From the NCBI GenBank assembly GCA_000716465.1, contig JNWL01000001.1, forward strand, positions 1 through 64,000: a DNA stretch of 64,000 bases, read 5' to 3'. Numbering within the stretch: position 1 is the stretch's first letter; every line of letters begins with the position of its first letter. Positions 24,638-33,430 of the stretch are shown here, piece by piece. The notes under the pieces are model-generated. The model worked only from the letters and a program-made list of their open reading frames with translations. It searched no databases and was not told the DNA's origin. The position numbers and the translations under genes were made by a program. This stretch comes from Streptomyces bikiniensis (GTDB lineage Bacteria; Actinomycetota; Actinomycetes; Streptomycetales; Streptomycetaceae).

Positions 24638-26118
24638 TCACCGCCCTCGGCACCGACGCCGAGGCCCGCGCCTGGGCCGGACCCGGCACCGAGACCGTCG
24701 ACCTGGCCGGCGCCACCCTCACCCCCGGCCTCACCGACGCCCACAGCCACCCCGTCTGGGGCCTGGAGATGTTCACCGGCACCGACCTCTCGGCCGTCAC
24801 CGACCTCGAAGGGCTGCGGGCCGCGCTCAAGGGCGCCGAGCGCCGCGACGGCTGGGTCCTCGGCTTCGGCCTCGACCACAACGCCTTCGGCGGCCGGCCC
24901 GTCCACCGCGACCTGATCGAGGACGTCCTCGACGGCGCCCCCGCCCATCTGCGCCTCTACGACGGGCACTCCGTCCTCGTGAGCGGCACCGCCCTGAAGG
25001 CCGCCGGGATCGACGGGCCCCGCGCCTTCGCCCAGCACTCCGAGATCGTCTGCGGCCCCGGCGGACTCCCCACCGGACACCTGGTCGAGCACGCCGCGAT
25101 GGACCTGATGACCCCGGTCCTGCCCGCCCTGCCGTACGCCGAGCGCCGCGACCGGCTCGTCGCCCTGCTTGCCGGCATGGCCGCCACCGGGCTCACCTCC
25201 GCCCACGTCATGGACCTCGGCGGCCACGACGTCCCCGGACTGCTCGCCGCGATCGAGGAGGACGGCGACCTGCCGCTGCGCCTGCGCCTCGCCCCCTGGT
25301 GCATGCCCGGGGTGCGTACGGAGGAGCTCGACGCCCTCGTACGGCTCCAGGAGCGGGCCGGCCGGCTGTGGCGGATCGGCGGGGTGAAGTTCTTCATGGA
25401 CGGCACCGTCGAGGGCGGCACCGCCTGGCTGGAGCACGCCGACTGCCACGGCCGGGGCACCGACGCCTTCTGGCCCGACCCGGCCGCGTACTCCGCCGCC
25501 GTGGCCCACCTGCACCGCGCCGGGGTCGGCACCGCCACCCACGCCATCGGCGACGCGGCCGTCCGCCACGCCCTCGACACCGTCGAGGGCCTCGGCACGG
25601 GCGGCCCCCGGCACCGGATCGAGCACATCGAGACCGTCCCCGACGACCAGCTCGGGCGCTTCGCCGCGCTCGGCGTCGCCGCCTCGATGCAGCCCCCGCA
25701 CACCGCGTACACCCGCGCCGACCACACCGACGAGTGGTCCGTACGGCTGGGGGAGGAGCGGGCCGGGCGCTCCTGGCGCTGCCGCGACCTGCGGGACGCC
25801 GGGGCGCACCTCGCGCTCGGCTCCGACTGGCCCATCGCCCACTACGACGCCCGGCAGGTCCTGGCCACCGCCCGCGCCCCGCGCGGCGCGGCCTCGGCCC
25901 GGCACGGGCTCACGGGCCTGATGGCCCTGGAGGGGATGACCACGCACGCGGCGTTCGCGGCGGGGGAGGAGGCGGTCGCGGGCCGGATCGCCCCGGGCTT
26001 CCGGGCCGACCTCACCGCCTTCGCCGTGGACCCGGTGACGGCTCCGGCGGACGAGACCGCCGGGGCCCCGGTCCGGCTCGCCGTCGCGGGCGGCCGGATC
26101 ACGCACCGGGGGGACTGA
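24547..26118 (+). CDS. amidohydrolase family protein (YtcJ-like metal-dependent hydrolase)
   Basis: Cytoplasmic 523-residue hydrolase of the amidohydrolase_3 branch. Metal ligands: LTPGLTDAHSHPVWGLEM (HxH), GVGTATHAIGDAAVRHAL, PRHRIEHIETVP and LALGSDWPIAHYD (final Asp). VKFFMDGTVEGGTAWL supplies the bridging region. Relatives (YtcJ, NfdA-like) cleave formamides or other amides, often after import by a neighbouring permease, which fits this locus. GTG 24547 has GGAGAG six bases upstream and gives the usual first strand VSAPDLVLVNARVRD. The beginning overlaps 91 bases of the permease tail in another frame. Confidence 0.9.
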   Translation: MSAPDLVLVNARVRDPGPTGRTAVAVRDGLITALGTDAEARAWAGPGTETVDLAGATLTPGLTDAHSHPVWGLEMFTGTDLSAVTDLEGLRAALKGAERRDGWVLGFGLDHNAFGGRPVHRDLIEDVLDGAPAHLRLYDGHSVLVSGTALKAAGIDGPRAFAQHSEIVCGPGGLPTGHLVEHAAMDLMTPVLPALPYAERRDRLVALLAGMAATGLTSAHVMDLGGHDVPGLLAAIEEDGDLPLRLRLAPWCMPGVRTEELDALVRLQERAGRLWRIGGVKFFMDGTVEGGTAWLEHADCHGRGTDAFWPDPAAYSAAVAHLHRAGVGTATHAIGDAAVRHALDTVEGLGTGGPRHRIEHIETVPDDQLGRFAALGVAASMQPPHTAYTRADHTDEWSVRLGEERAGRSWRCRDLRDAGAHLALGSDWPIAHYDARQVLATARAPRGAASARHGLTGLMALEGMTTHAAFAAGEEAVAGRIAPGFRADLTAFAVDPVTAPADETAGAPVRLAVAGGRITHRGD

Positions 26119-26132
26119 AGGGGCGCCGACCA

Positions 26133-26188
26133 GGGTCTGTCCGGCGGATCATGGCCGGGGCCGCGACCCCGACCCGCCGGACAGGCCC
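26133..26188. terminator. long hairpin with GGGTCTGTCCGGCGG arms
   Basis: Arms GGGTCTGTCCGGCGG (26133-26147) and CCGCCGGACAGGCCC (26174-26188) pair over 15 bp with one G-T wobble; the loop holds a smaller GGGG/CCCC stem. It lies between the convergent amidohydrolase and PAP2 genes, so it probably stops transcription from both sides. A related arm sequence recurs at 43135-43168. Confidence 0.7.
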
Positions 26189-26189
26189 T

Positions 26190-26284
26190 AGGGCGTGTGT
26201 CGAAAGTCCCGCCTGCCCGGCGGCGCCCGGCACGCACGCTCGCCGCGTTGTCGGGATCACCCCGATACATCCAGTATCGGGGCG
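26190..26284. repeat. dispersed Streptomyces intergenic repeat ending in a CCCCGATAC stem-loop
   Basis: The block starts GGGCGTGTGTCGAAAGTCCC and ends with CCCCGATAC-ATCCA-GTATCGGGG, a perfect 9-bp stem. Read on the minus strand it encodes GDPDNAASVRAGRRRAGGTF, a tail I recall at the end of many predicted Streptomyces proteins, which suggests a repeat that recurs within and between genomes. The PAP2 gene ends inside it. Confidence 0.6.
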
Positions 26285-27054
26285 ACGTACGAGACGGCGA
26301 AGCCGAAGCCCAGGCAGACCATGCCGCCGACCGCGTCCAGCCAGAAGTGGTTGGCGGTGGCCACGATGACGACGAGGGTGGCCGTCGGGTAGAGCAGGCC
26401 CAGGATCCGCGCCCAGGGCGCCTTCGCGAGCAGGAAGATCGTGATCCCGCACCAGAGCGACCAGCCGATGTGCATCGACGGCATCGCCGCGTACTGGTTC
26501 GACACGTGCTTGAGGTTCCCCGAGGCCATCGAGCCCCAGGTGTGGTGGACCAGGACCGTGTCGATGAAGTCCTGGCCGTTCATGAGCCGGGGCGGCGCGA
26601 GCGGATACAGGTAGTAGCCGACCAGGGCCACGCCGGTGGTCGCGAACAGGACCGTGCGGAACGCCGCGTAACGGCCCGGCTGCCACCGGTACAGCCACAC
26701 CAGCACACCGATGGTCACGACGAAGTGCAGCGTCGCGTAGTAGTAGTTCATCCCCACGATCAGCCACGTCACCGAGTTCACGGCGTGGTTGACGGTGTGC
26801 TCGAAGGCGAGCCCCATGGACTCCTCGGCCCGCCAGATCCAGTCGGCGTTCCTGAGCGCCTGGGCCTTCTGCTCCGGCACCGCGTTGCGGATGAGGGAGT
26901 ACGTCCAGTAGCTCACCGCGATGAGCAGGATCTCGAACCAGATCGTGGGGCGCCGGGGCACGCGCGTGCGCAGCCGCGACAGCCTGCCGTCGGCCACGAT
27001 GGGTGACGACGGGGTCGTCCGGTTGTCCAAACTCTTCACGGTCGTTTCACCCAT
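26257..27054 (-). CDS. PAP2 superfamily membrane phosphatase/inositolphosphotransferase-like protein
   Basis: Integral membrane protein of 265 residues with about six helices. After a cytoplasmic N-terminus, motif-like segments are YPLAPPRLMNG, AAMPSMHIGWSLW (PSxH with catalytic His) and TANHFWLDAVGGMV (His of the third PAP2 motif). These fit the PAP2_3 branch that includes actinomycete inositol-phosphate transferases. It may dephosphorylate or transfer a phospholipid headgroup at the outer membrane face. ATG 27054 gives MGETTVKSLDNRTTP. The last codons and stop are supplied by the stem-loop repeat, so the native C-terminus may have been altered. Confidence 0.88.
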   Translation of the reverse strand: MGETTVKSLDNRTTPSSPIVADGRLSRLRTRVPRRPTIWFEILLIAVSYWTYSLIRNAVPEQKAQALRNADWIWRAEESMGLAFEHTVNHAVNSVTWLIVGMNYYYATLHFVVTIGVLVWLYRWQPGRYAAFRTVLFATTGVALVGYYLYPLAPPRLMNGQDFIDTVLVHHTWGSMASGNLKHVSNQYAAMPSMHIGWSLWCGITIFLLAKAPWARILGLLYPTATLVVIVATANHFWLDAVGGMVCLGFGFAVSYVAPILDVSG

Positions 27055-27122
27055 GGGGAGAGAGTCTGCCAGATGGCCGCCCCCGACCGATCATCCCAAG
27101 GTCGGGTCCGGAGCGCACCCGG

Positions 27123-28163
27123 TCAGTCCTGGGAAGGAGGCCTGACGGCGGACGGCGCGGAGGCGGTGGAGCCCCGGACCACCAGCTCGGGCATGAAGAC
27201 GAACTCGGAGTGCGGGGCCGGGGTGCCCCCCACCTCTTCGAGCAGCGCGCGGACCGCGGCCTGCCCCATCGCCTGCACCGGCTGCCGGATGGTGGTCAGC
27301 GGCGGATCGGTGAACGCTATGAGGGGGGAGTCGTCGAAGCCGACGACGGAGACGTCCCTCGGCACGTCGAGCCCCTGCTGCCGGGCCGCCCGGATCGCGC
27401 CGAGCGCCATCATGTCGCTCGCGCAGACGATCGCCGTGCAGCCCCGCGAGAGCAGCGCGCCCGCCGCCGCCTGGCCGCCCTCCAGGGTGTAGAGGGAGTG
27501 CTGGATCAGCTCCTCGGACTCCTCCGGGGAGAGGCCGAGCCGCTCCTCCATGCCCTTGCGGAAGCCCTCGATCTTGCGCAGCACCGGCACGAACCGCTTC
27601 GGCCCGACGGCGAGCCCGATCCGGGTGTGCCCGAGCGCCGCCAGGTGCGTCACCGCGAGCCGCATCGCCGCCCGGTCGTCGGGCGACACGAAGGGCGCCT
27701 GCACCTTGGGCGAGAAGCCGTTGAGGAGGACGTACGGGACGCCCTTGCCGCGCAGCCGGTCGTAGCGGGACGTGTCGGCCGTGGTGTCGGCGTGCAGACC
27801 GGAGACGAAGATGATGCCGGCGACGCCGCGCTCCACCAGCATGTCGGTCAGCTCGTCCTCGGTGGACCCACCGGGGGTCTGGGTGGCGAGGACCGGCGTG
27901 TACCCCTGCCGGGTCAGGGCCTGCCCGATGACCTGCGCGAGGGCGGGGAAGATCGGGTTGTCCAGTTCGGGGGTGATGAGGCCGACGAGCCCCGCGCTGC
28001 GCTGCCGCAGGCGCACGGGCCGCTCGTAGCCGAGCACGTCGAGCGCGGCGAGGACGGATTCGCGGGTGGCGGTGGCCACGCCGGGCTTTCCGTTGAGCAC
28101 GCGGCTGACTGTGGCCTCACTGACCCCCGCCTGGGCTGCGATGTCGGAGAGCCGCGCGGTCAT
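27123..28163 (-). CDS. malR: LacI family maltose-operon repressor MalR
   Basis: Repressor of 346 residues. The N-terminal HTH (TARLSDIAAQAGVSEATVSR, then VLNGKPGV) and hinge are followed by the periplasmic-binding-like effector domain (GLVGLITPELDNPIFPALAQ, VVGFDDSPLIAFTDPPLTTI). It is divergent from malE with 368 bases between, the same layout as the characterised Streptomyces malR-malEFG locus, where MalR represses malEFG and is relieved by maltose/maltodextrins. CTTGCAG-type inverted repeats in the gap are the likely operators. The HTH is nearly identical to that of the second LacI protein at 33427. Confidence 0.95.
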   Translation of the reverse strand: MTARLSDIAAQAGVSEATVSRVLNGKPGVATATRESVLAALDVLGYERPVRLRQRSAGLVGLITPELDNPIFPALAQVIGQALTRQGYTPVLATQTPGGSTEDELTDMLVERGVAGIIFVSGLHADTTADTSRYDRLRGKGVPYVLLNGFSPKVQAPFVSPDDRAAMRLAVTHLAALGHTRIGLAVGPKRFVPVLRKIEGFRKGMEERLGLSPEESEELIQHSLYTLEGGQAAAGALLSRGCTAIVCASDMMALGAIRAARQQGLDVPRDVSVVGFDDSPLIAFTDPPLTTIRQPVQAMGQAAVRALLEEVGGTPAPHSEFVFMPELVVRGSTASAPSAVRPPSQD

Positions 28164-28243
28164 GGGAGTGGACTGTACCGGTCACGGGGCGTATTGCCCA
28201 CCGCCCCGGCACACCCCGTCCGCCGTGGCCGGGAGCAGCCTTC

Positions 28244-28259
28244 CTGCAAGGCCTTGCAG
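28244..28259. promoter_or_regulatory. perfect palindrome in the malR-malE gap, putative MalR operator 1
   Basis: CTGCAAGGCCTTGCAG is a perfect 16-bp palindrome of the kind LacI proteins bind, 81 bases upstream of the malR start. CTTGCGAG follows at 28262-28269 as a further half-site. Binding is inferred. Confidence 0.65.
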
Positions 28260-28391
28260 TTCTTGCGAGGCGTTCCGGAGGGGGCACGGGGGTGCGTCGG
28301 GGGCGCGCGAGGTGCGGAAGGGCGTGCTCCCGCCCGTGTTAAGCGACCCGTCGGCAACCTTAGGGACACGCGGATGTAACGATCCCCGGGT

Positions 28392-28412
28392 CTTGCAGAA
28401 AATTCCCGCAAG
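28392..28412. promoter_or_regulatory. malE: putative MalR operator 2 upstream of malE
   Basis: CTTGCAG, 7 bases, then CCGCAAG makes a 21-bp inverted repeat with one mismatch. TTTCGG (28416-28421) and TACGTT (28439-28444) spaced by 17 bases just downstream could be a weak promoter, so a bound repressor would block access. The rest of the 368-bp gap shows no gene. Confidence 0.65.
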
Positions 28413-28531
28413 GTCTTTCGGCTCGTTTTCATCCCTGTTACGTTCCTGCCAACCCGGAGCGCCGCGAGGGAGCGGTCGCATGAGGAAGGTTCCAGCCCCT
28501 CGTCCCCCCGGGATCAGTTGAAGGAGTTCAC

Positions 28532-29812
28532 ATGCGGCGTGGCATAGCGGCCACCGCGCTGGTCGCGGCCCTGGGCGTGACCCTGGCGGCGTGCGGCGGA
28601 AGCGACAGCGGTTCCAACGGCGGCGGCTCGAAGGGCTCGGGAGAGCTCTCCGGCACCGTGACCTGGTGGGACACCTCCACGGTCGGCTCCGAGGACAAGG
28701 TCTTCAAGAAGATCGCCGAGGACTTCACCAAGAAGCACCCCAAGGTCACCGTCAAGTACGTGAACGTGCCGTTCGGCGAGGCGCAGAACAAGTTCAAGAA
28801 CGCCGCGCAGTCCGGCTCCGGCGCGCCCGACGTCATCCGCTCCGAGGTCGCCTGGACCCCCGAGTTCGCGGACCTCGGCTACCTGGCCCCGCTGGACGGC
28901 ACCACGGCCCTCAAGAACGCCGACGACTTCCTGGACCAGGCCGCCGCCTCCACCAAGTACAACGGCAAGACCTACGCCGTCCCGCAGGTCATCGACTCCA
29001 TGGGCATCTTCTACAACAAGAAGATCTTCAAGGAGGCCGGCGTCGAGGTCCCCAAGAGCATCGCCGAGCTGAAGACCGTCTCCGCCACGATCAAGGAGAA
29101 GACCGGCAAGACCGGTCTCTACCTGCGCGGCGACGACCCGTACTGGTTCCTCTCCTTCCTGTACGGCGAGGGCGGCGACCTGGTCGACGCCGAGAAGAAG
29201 ACGGTCACCATCGACGGCGAGCCCGGCGTGAAGGCGCTCAAGGTCGTCAAGGACCTGGTCGACTCGAAGACCGCGATCACCGACGCGACCAACGGCTGGG
29301 ACAACATGCAGGCCGCCTTCAAGGACGGCAAGGTCGCCATGATGATCAACGGCCCCTGGGCCGTCGCCGACACCTACGCCGGCAAGGAGTTCGCGGACAA
29401 GGCCAACCTGGGCATCGCCCCGGTCCCGGCCGGCACCGGCGGCCAGGGCGCCCCGCAGGGCGGCCACAACCTCGCCGTCTACGCGGGCTCCAAGAACCTC
29501 GACGCCTCCTACGCCTTCGCCGAGTACATGACCTCGGTCGAGACCCAGACGGCGATCGCCAAGGAGCTCAGCCTCCTCCCGACCCGCGAGTCCGTCTACA
29601 TCAAGCCGGACGTGGCGACCAACGAGATGATCGCCTTCTTCAAGCCGGTCGTCGAGAAGTCCGTCGAGCGCCCGTGGATCCCCGAGGGCGGCAGCCTCTT
29701 CGAGCCCGTCAAGGTCGAGTACACCAAGGTCCTCACCGGCCAGACCACCCCCGAGGCCGGCGCCAAGGCGATCGGCGAGTCCTACCGCAAGCTCCTGAAG
29801 GACTGGAAGTAA
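28532..29812 (+). CDS. malE: maltose/maltodextrin ABC transporter substrate-binding lipoprotein
   Basis: Extracellular lipoprotein of 426 residues that captures maltose or maltodextrin for import. The signal peptide MRRGIAATALVAALGVTLAAC ends in a lipobox (LAAC) with Cys21. The solute-binding fold shows GTVTWWDTSTVGSEDKVFKK, SGAPDVIRSEVAWTPEFADL, KVAMMINGPWAVADTYAGKE and ERPWIPEGGSLFEPV. AAGGAG is well placed before the ATG. First gene of malE-malF-malG-glucosidase-lacI. In Streptomyces the operon is induced by maltose and repressed by glucose through MalR. Confidence 0.96.
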   Translation: MRRGIAATALVAALGVTLAACGGSDSGSNGGGSKGSGELSGTVTWWDTSTVGSEDKVFKKIAEDFTKKHPKVTVKYVNVPFGEAQNKFKNAAQSGSGAPDVIRSEVAWTPEFADLGYLAPLDGTTALKNADDFLDQAAASTKYNGKTYAVPQVIDSMGIFYNKKIFKEAGVEVPKSIAELKTVSATIKEKTGKTGLYLRGDDPYWFLSFLYGEGGDLVDAEKKTVTIDGEPGVKALKVVKDLVDSKTAITDATNGWDNMQAAFKDGKVAMMINGPWAVADTYAGKEFADKANLGIAPVPAGTGGQGAPQGGHNLAVYAGSKNLDASYAFAEYMTSVETQTAIAKELSLLPTRESVYIKPDVATNEMIAFFKPVVEKSVERPWIPEGGSLFEPVKVEYTKVLTGQTTPEAGAKAIGESYRKLLKDWK

Positions 29813-29832
29813 GAAGGAAGGCAGGCCGGCTG

Positions 29833-30846
29833 ATGGCCGTGGACACCACCGGCCAGTCGGTGGCGAAGGCCGCGGGCGACACCGTCGCCCGCGGCCGGAG
29901 CCGCGGAACTGGCAAGCGCCGGAGCACGCGCAAGCGCTCCTTCGCCACCCACTGGTACGCCTGGGCGATGGTCGCCCCGGTGGTCGTCGTGATCGGCGTG
30001 ATCATCGGCTACCCCCTGGTGCGTGGCATCTACCTGTCGTTCACCGACGCGAACGAGCGGAACGTCGCCCGGTCCATCGGCGTCAACCAGATCCCGGCGA
30101 CCTACGAGTTCGTCGGCGTGGACAACTACGTCGACGCGCTCACCGGCAGCCAGTTCCTCGGCACGCTCGTCTGGACCGTCGTCTGGACGGTCGCGTGCGT
30201 GTCGATCACCTTCGCCCTCGGCCTCGGCCTCGCCAACCTGCTCAACCGCAGGATCGCCGGCCGCTCCGTCTACCGGACGCTGCTGATCCTGCCCTGGGCC
30301 GTCCCCGGCTTCGTCTCCGTCTTCGCCTGGCGCTTCCTCTTCGACGAGCGCCGCGGCCTGCTCAACGAGATCCTGACCGGCGGCGGGCTCTCCGCCGTGC
30401 CCTGGCTCAACGACCCGACGGTGGCGAAGCTCGCGGTCATCGCCGTCAACGTCTGGCTCGGCGTCCCCTTCATGATGGTCGCCCTCCTCGGCGGCCTCCA
30501 GTCCATCCCCGGCGAGCTGTACGAGGCCGCCGAGATGGACGGAGCCAACGCCTGGCAGCGGTTCCGCAACATCACCATGCCCGGCCTCAGCTCGGTCTCC
30601 ACGACGGTGATCCTGCTCTCCACCATCTGGACCTTCAACATGTTCCCGGTGATCTTCCTGCTCACCCGGGGCGGGCCCGGCGAGGCCACCCAGATCCTCG
30701 TCACCCAGGCCTACAAGTTCTCCTTCGAGATCAGCCCGCGCGACTTCGCGCAGTCCTCCACGTGGGGCGTGCTGATCCTGGTCCTCCTGATGGTCTTCGC
30801 CGCGATCTACCGGCGCGTCCTCCGCAAGCAGGGAGAAGTCTGGTGA
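29833..30846 (+). CDS. malF: maltose/maltodextrin ABC transporter permease MalF
   Basis: Inner-membrane permease of 337 residues. A basic cytoplasmic N-terminus (residues 1-40) leads to six predicted helices. The EAA loop that docks the ATPase reads YEAAEMDGANAWQRFRNITM plus PGL, and PGEATQILVTQAYKF follows. It lies 20 bases after malE, with an AAGGAAGG site; the stop overlaps the GTG of malG (GTGA 30843-30846). It forms the channel with MalG; the ATP-binding subunit is absent from the window, and in Streptomyces the shared MsiK serves such importers. Confidence 0.95.
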   Translation: MAVDTTGQSVAKAAGDTVARGRSRGTGKRRSTRKRSFATHWYAWAMVAPVVVVIGVIIGYPLVRGIYLSFTDANERNVARSIGVNQIPATYEFVGVDNYVDALTGSQFLGTLVWTVVWTVACVSITFALGLGLANLLNRRIAGRSVYRTLLILPWAVPGFVSVFAWRFLFDERRGLLNEILTGGGLSAVPWLNDPTVAKLAVIAVNVWLGVPFMMVALLGGLQSIPGELYEAAEMDGANAWQRFRNITMPGLSSVSTTVILLSTIWTFNMFPVIFLLTRGGPGEATQILVTQAYKFSFEISPRDFAQSSTWGVLILVLLMVFAAIYRRVLRKQGEVW

Positions 30847-31712
30847 CCACCACGACCCCCACCCCCCAGGCCCTGAACGCCCCGCTCCGCGGCCGCCGTT
30901 CGCCGCTCGCCTCGGCCGGGCTGCACCTCACCCTGATCGTCACCTCGGTGATCGCCGTCTTCCCGGTGCTCTGGGTCCTGCTCACCTCGCTGAAGCCGGC
31001 CAAGTACGCCTCCACCACGGACTTCGTGAAGGAGACGACCTTCGAGAACTACACGAACCTCCTGAAGGACACCCCGTTCCTCACCTGGTTCGGCAACTCG
31101 CTGCTCGTCGCCGGCCTCACCACGCTCATCGGCGTCTTCATCTCGGCCACCACCGGCTACGCCGTCAGCCGCTTCCGCTTCCCCGGCAAGCGCGGCCTGA
31201 TGTGGACGCTGCTCATCACCCAGATGTTCCCGGTCGCCGTCCTGATCGTGCCGATCTACAACATCATGTCCTCGATGGGCCTGCTCAACCAGCCGGCCGG
31301 CCTGGTCATCACGTACCTGACCATCGCCGTCCCGTTCTGCGCCTGGATGATGAAGGGCTTCTTCGACACCATCCCGCGCGAGATCGACGAGTCGGGTTAC
31401 GTCGACGGCCTCACCCCCTTCGGCACCTTCTGGCGGCTGATCCTGCCGCTCGCCAAGCCGGGCATCGCCGTCACCGCCTTCTACTCCTTCATCACCGCGT
31501 GGGGCGAGGTCGCCTACGCCTCCGCCTTCATGGTCGGGGACGAGAACCTCACCCTCGCGGGCGGACTCCAGAAGTTCGTCAACCAGTACGGCGCCCAGTG
31601 GGGCCCGATGTCCGCGGCCTCCGTGCTCATCGCCATCCCCGCGGCGCTGGTGTTCCTCTTCGTCCAGCGGCACCTGGTCACCGGCATGTCCGCCGGTGCC
31701 GTCAAGGGCTGA
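30843..31712 (+). CDS. malG: maltose/maltodextrin ABC transporter permease MalG
   Basis: Inner-membrane permease of 289 residues with six predicted helices. The family features are FPVLWVLLTSLKPAKYAS, NSLLVAGLTTLIGVFISATT, and the ATPase-docking loop PREIDESGYVDGLTPFGTFW, in which the usual EAA is ESG. It ends with FVQRHLVTGMSAGAVKG, the standard MalG C-terminus. The GTG start is preceded by GGGAGAAG and overlaps the malF stop by four bases, so MalF and MalG are made in equal amounts. It works with MalE and MalF in import. Confidence 0.95.
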   Translation: MTTTTPTPQALNAPLRGRRSPLASAGLHLTLIVTSVIAVFPVLWVLLTSLKPAKYASTTDFVKETTFENYTNLLKDTPFLTWFGNSLLVAGLTTLIGVFISATTGYAVSRFRFPGKRGLMWTLLITQMFPVAVLIVPIYNIMSSMGLLNQPAGLVITYLTIAVPFCAWMMKGFFDTIPREIDESGYVDGLTPFGTFWRLILPLAKPGIAVTAFYSFITAWGEVAYASAFMVGDENLTLAGGLQKFVNQYGAQWGPMSAASVLIAIPAALVFLFVQRHLVTGMSAGAVKG

Positions 31713-31762
31713 CGGCCCTGAGCACCGCATCTGAACGCCCCTCCTTACCTCCCAGGGAAGAC

Positions 31763-33430
31763 ATGACCCAGCATCTCGCCACCCCGGCCGACGTCCCCAC
31801 CACCGGAACGCACACGGGCTGGTGGAGAGACGCCGTGATCTACCAGGTCTACCCGCGCAGCTTCGCCGACGGCGACGGCGACGGCATGGGCGACCTGGAG
31901 GGCGTCCGCAGCCGGCTGCCGTACCTCAGGGACCTGGGCGTGGACGCCGTCTGGCTCTCGCCGTTCTACGCCTCCCCGCAGGCCGACGCCGGTTACGACG
32001 TCGCCGACTACCGGGCCATCGACCCGATGTTCGGCTCCCTGCACGACGCCGACGCGGTGATCCGCGAGGCCCACGCCCTGGGCCTGCGGATCATCGTGGA
32101 CCTCGTCCCCAACCACTCCTCCGACCAGCACGAGTGGTTCCAGCGGGCCCTGCGCGAGGGCCCCGGCTCCCCGCTGCGCGAGCGCTACCACTTCCGCCCC
32201 GGCAAGGGCGCGGACGGCGCACTGCCGCCCAACGACTGGGAGTCCATCTTCGGCGGCCCGGCCTGGACCCGCACCGAGAACCCGGACGGCACCCCCGGCG
32301 ACTGGTACCTGCACCTCTTCGCCCCGGAGCAGCCCGACTTCAACTGGGAGCACCCGGCCGTCCGCGACGAGTTCCGCTCCATCCTGCGCTTCTGGCTCGA
32401 CATGGGCGTCGACGGCTTCCGCGTCGACGTCGCCCACGGCCTGGTCAAGGCCGCCGGCCTGCCCGACATCGGCGCCCACGACCAGCTCAAGCTGCTCGGC
32501 AACGACGTGATGCCCTTCTTCGACCAGGACGGCGTCCACGAGATCTACCGCTCCTGGCGCAAGGTCCTCTCCGAGTACGACGGAGAGCGCGTCCTCGTCG
32601 CCGAGGCCTGGACCCCCACCGTCGACCGCACCGCCAACTACGTGCGCCCCGACGAGATGCACCAGGCCTTCAACTTCCAGTACCTGGGCACCCACTGGGA
32701 CGCCACCGAGCTGCGCACCGTCATCGACGCCTCGCTCGCCGCGATGCGCCCGGTCGGCGCCCCCACCACCTGGGTCCTGTCCAACCACGACGTCACCCGG
32801 CACGCCACCCGCTTCGCCAACCCGGCGGGCCTCGGCACCCAGCTCCGCGAGGCCGGCGACCGCGAACTCGGCCTGCGCCGGGCCCGCGCCGCCACCCTCC
32901 TCATGCTGGCCCTGCCCGGCTCGGCCTACGTCTACCAGGGCGAGGAGCTCGGCCTGCCCGACGTCACCGACCTGCCCGACGAGGTCCGCCAGGACCCGTC
33001 CTTCTGGCGGGCCAGCGGCCAGGACGGCTTCCGCGACGGCTGCCGCGTCCCGATCCCGTGGACCGTCGAGGGCTCCTCGTACGGCTTCGGGGCGGGCGGC
33101 TCCTGGCTGCCGCAGCCCGCGACCTGGGGCGCGCTGAGCGTCGAGGCGCAGACCGGCGACCCGGGCTCCACCCTGGAGCTGTACCGCAGCGCGCTCGCGG
33201 TGCGCCGTGCGCAGCCCGGACTCGGCGCGGGCGAGGACATCCAGTGGCTGGACGCCCCCGAGGGCGTCCTCGCCTTCCGGCGCGACGGCTTCGTCTGCAC
33301 CGCCAACACCACCGGCCGGGCCATCTCCGTCCCGCTGCCCGGCCGGTTCCTCCTCTCCAACGAGCCCGTCGCCCCCGGCGCGGACACGGTGGAGCTGCCC
33401 GCCGACACCACCGTCTGGTGGGCGGTGTGA
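31763..33430 (+). CDS. aglA: GH13 alpha-glucosidase (AglA-type)
   Basis: Cytoplasmic glycoside hydrolase of 555 residues that cleaves terminal glucose from imported maltose/maltodextrins. GH13 regions: WWRDAVIYQVYPRSFADGDG (with the DGDGDGMGD calcium-type loop), IIVDLVPNHSSDQHEWF, MGVDGFRVDVAHGLVK (Asp nucleophile), RVLVAEAWTPTV (acid/base Glu) and TTWVLSNHDVTRHATR (third Asp). No signal peptide. It sits 50 bases after malG, and its stop overlaps the start of the second LacI gene by four bases (GTGA 33427-33430). The oligo-1,6-glucosidase or trehalose-synthase relatives are alternatives, but the context favours alpha-1,4-glucosidase. Confidence 0.93.
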   Translation: MTQHLATPADVPTTGTHTGWWRDAVIYQVYPRSFADGDGDGMGDLEGVRSRLPYLRDLGVDAVWLSPFYASPQADAGYDVADYRAIDPMFGSLHDADAVIREAHALGLRIIVDLVPNHSSDQHEWFQRALREGPGSPLRERYHFRPGKGADGALPPNDWESIFGGPAWTRTENPDGTPGDWYLHLFAPEQPDFNWEHPAVRDEFRSILRFWLDMGVDGFRVDVAHGLVKAAGLPDIGAHDQLKLLGNDVMPFFDQDGVHEIYRSWRKVLSEYDGERVLVAEAWTPTVDRTANYVRPDEMHQAFNFQYLGTHWDATELRTVIDASLAAMRPVGAPTTWVLSNHDVTRHATRFANPAGLGTQLREAGDRELGLRRARAATLLMLALPGSAYVYQGEELGLPDVTDLPDEVRQDPSFWRASGQDGFRDGCRVPIPWTVEGSSYGFGAGGSWLPQPATWGALSVEAQTGDPGSTLELYRSALAVRRAQPGLGAGEDIQWLDAPEGVLAFRRDGFVCTANTTGRAISVPLPGRFLLSNEPVAPGADTVELPADTTVWWAV

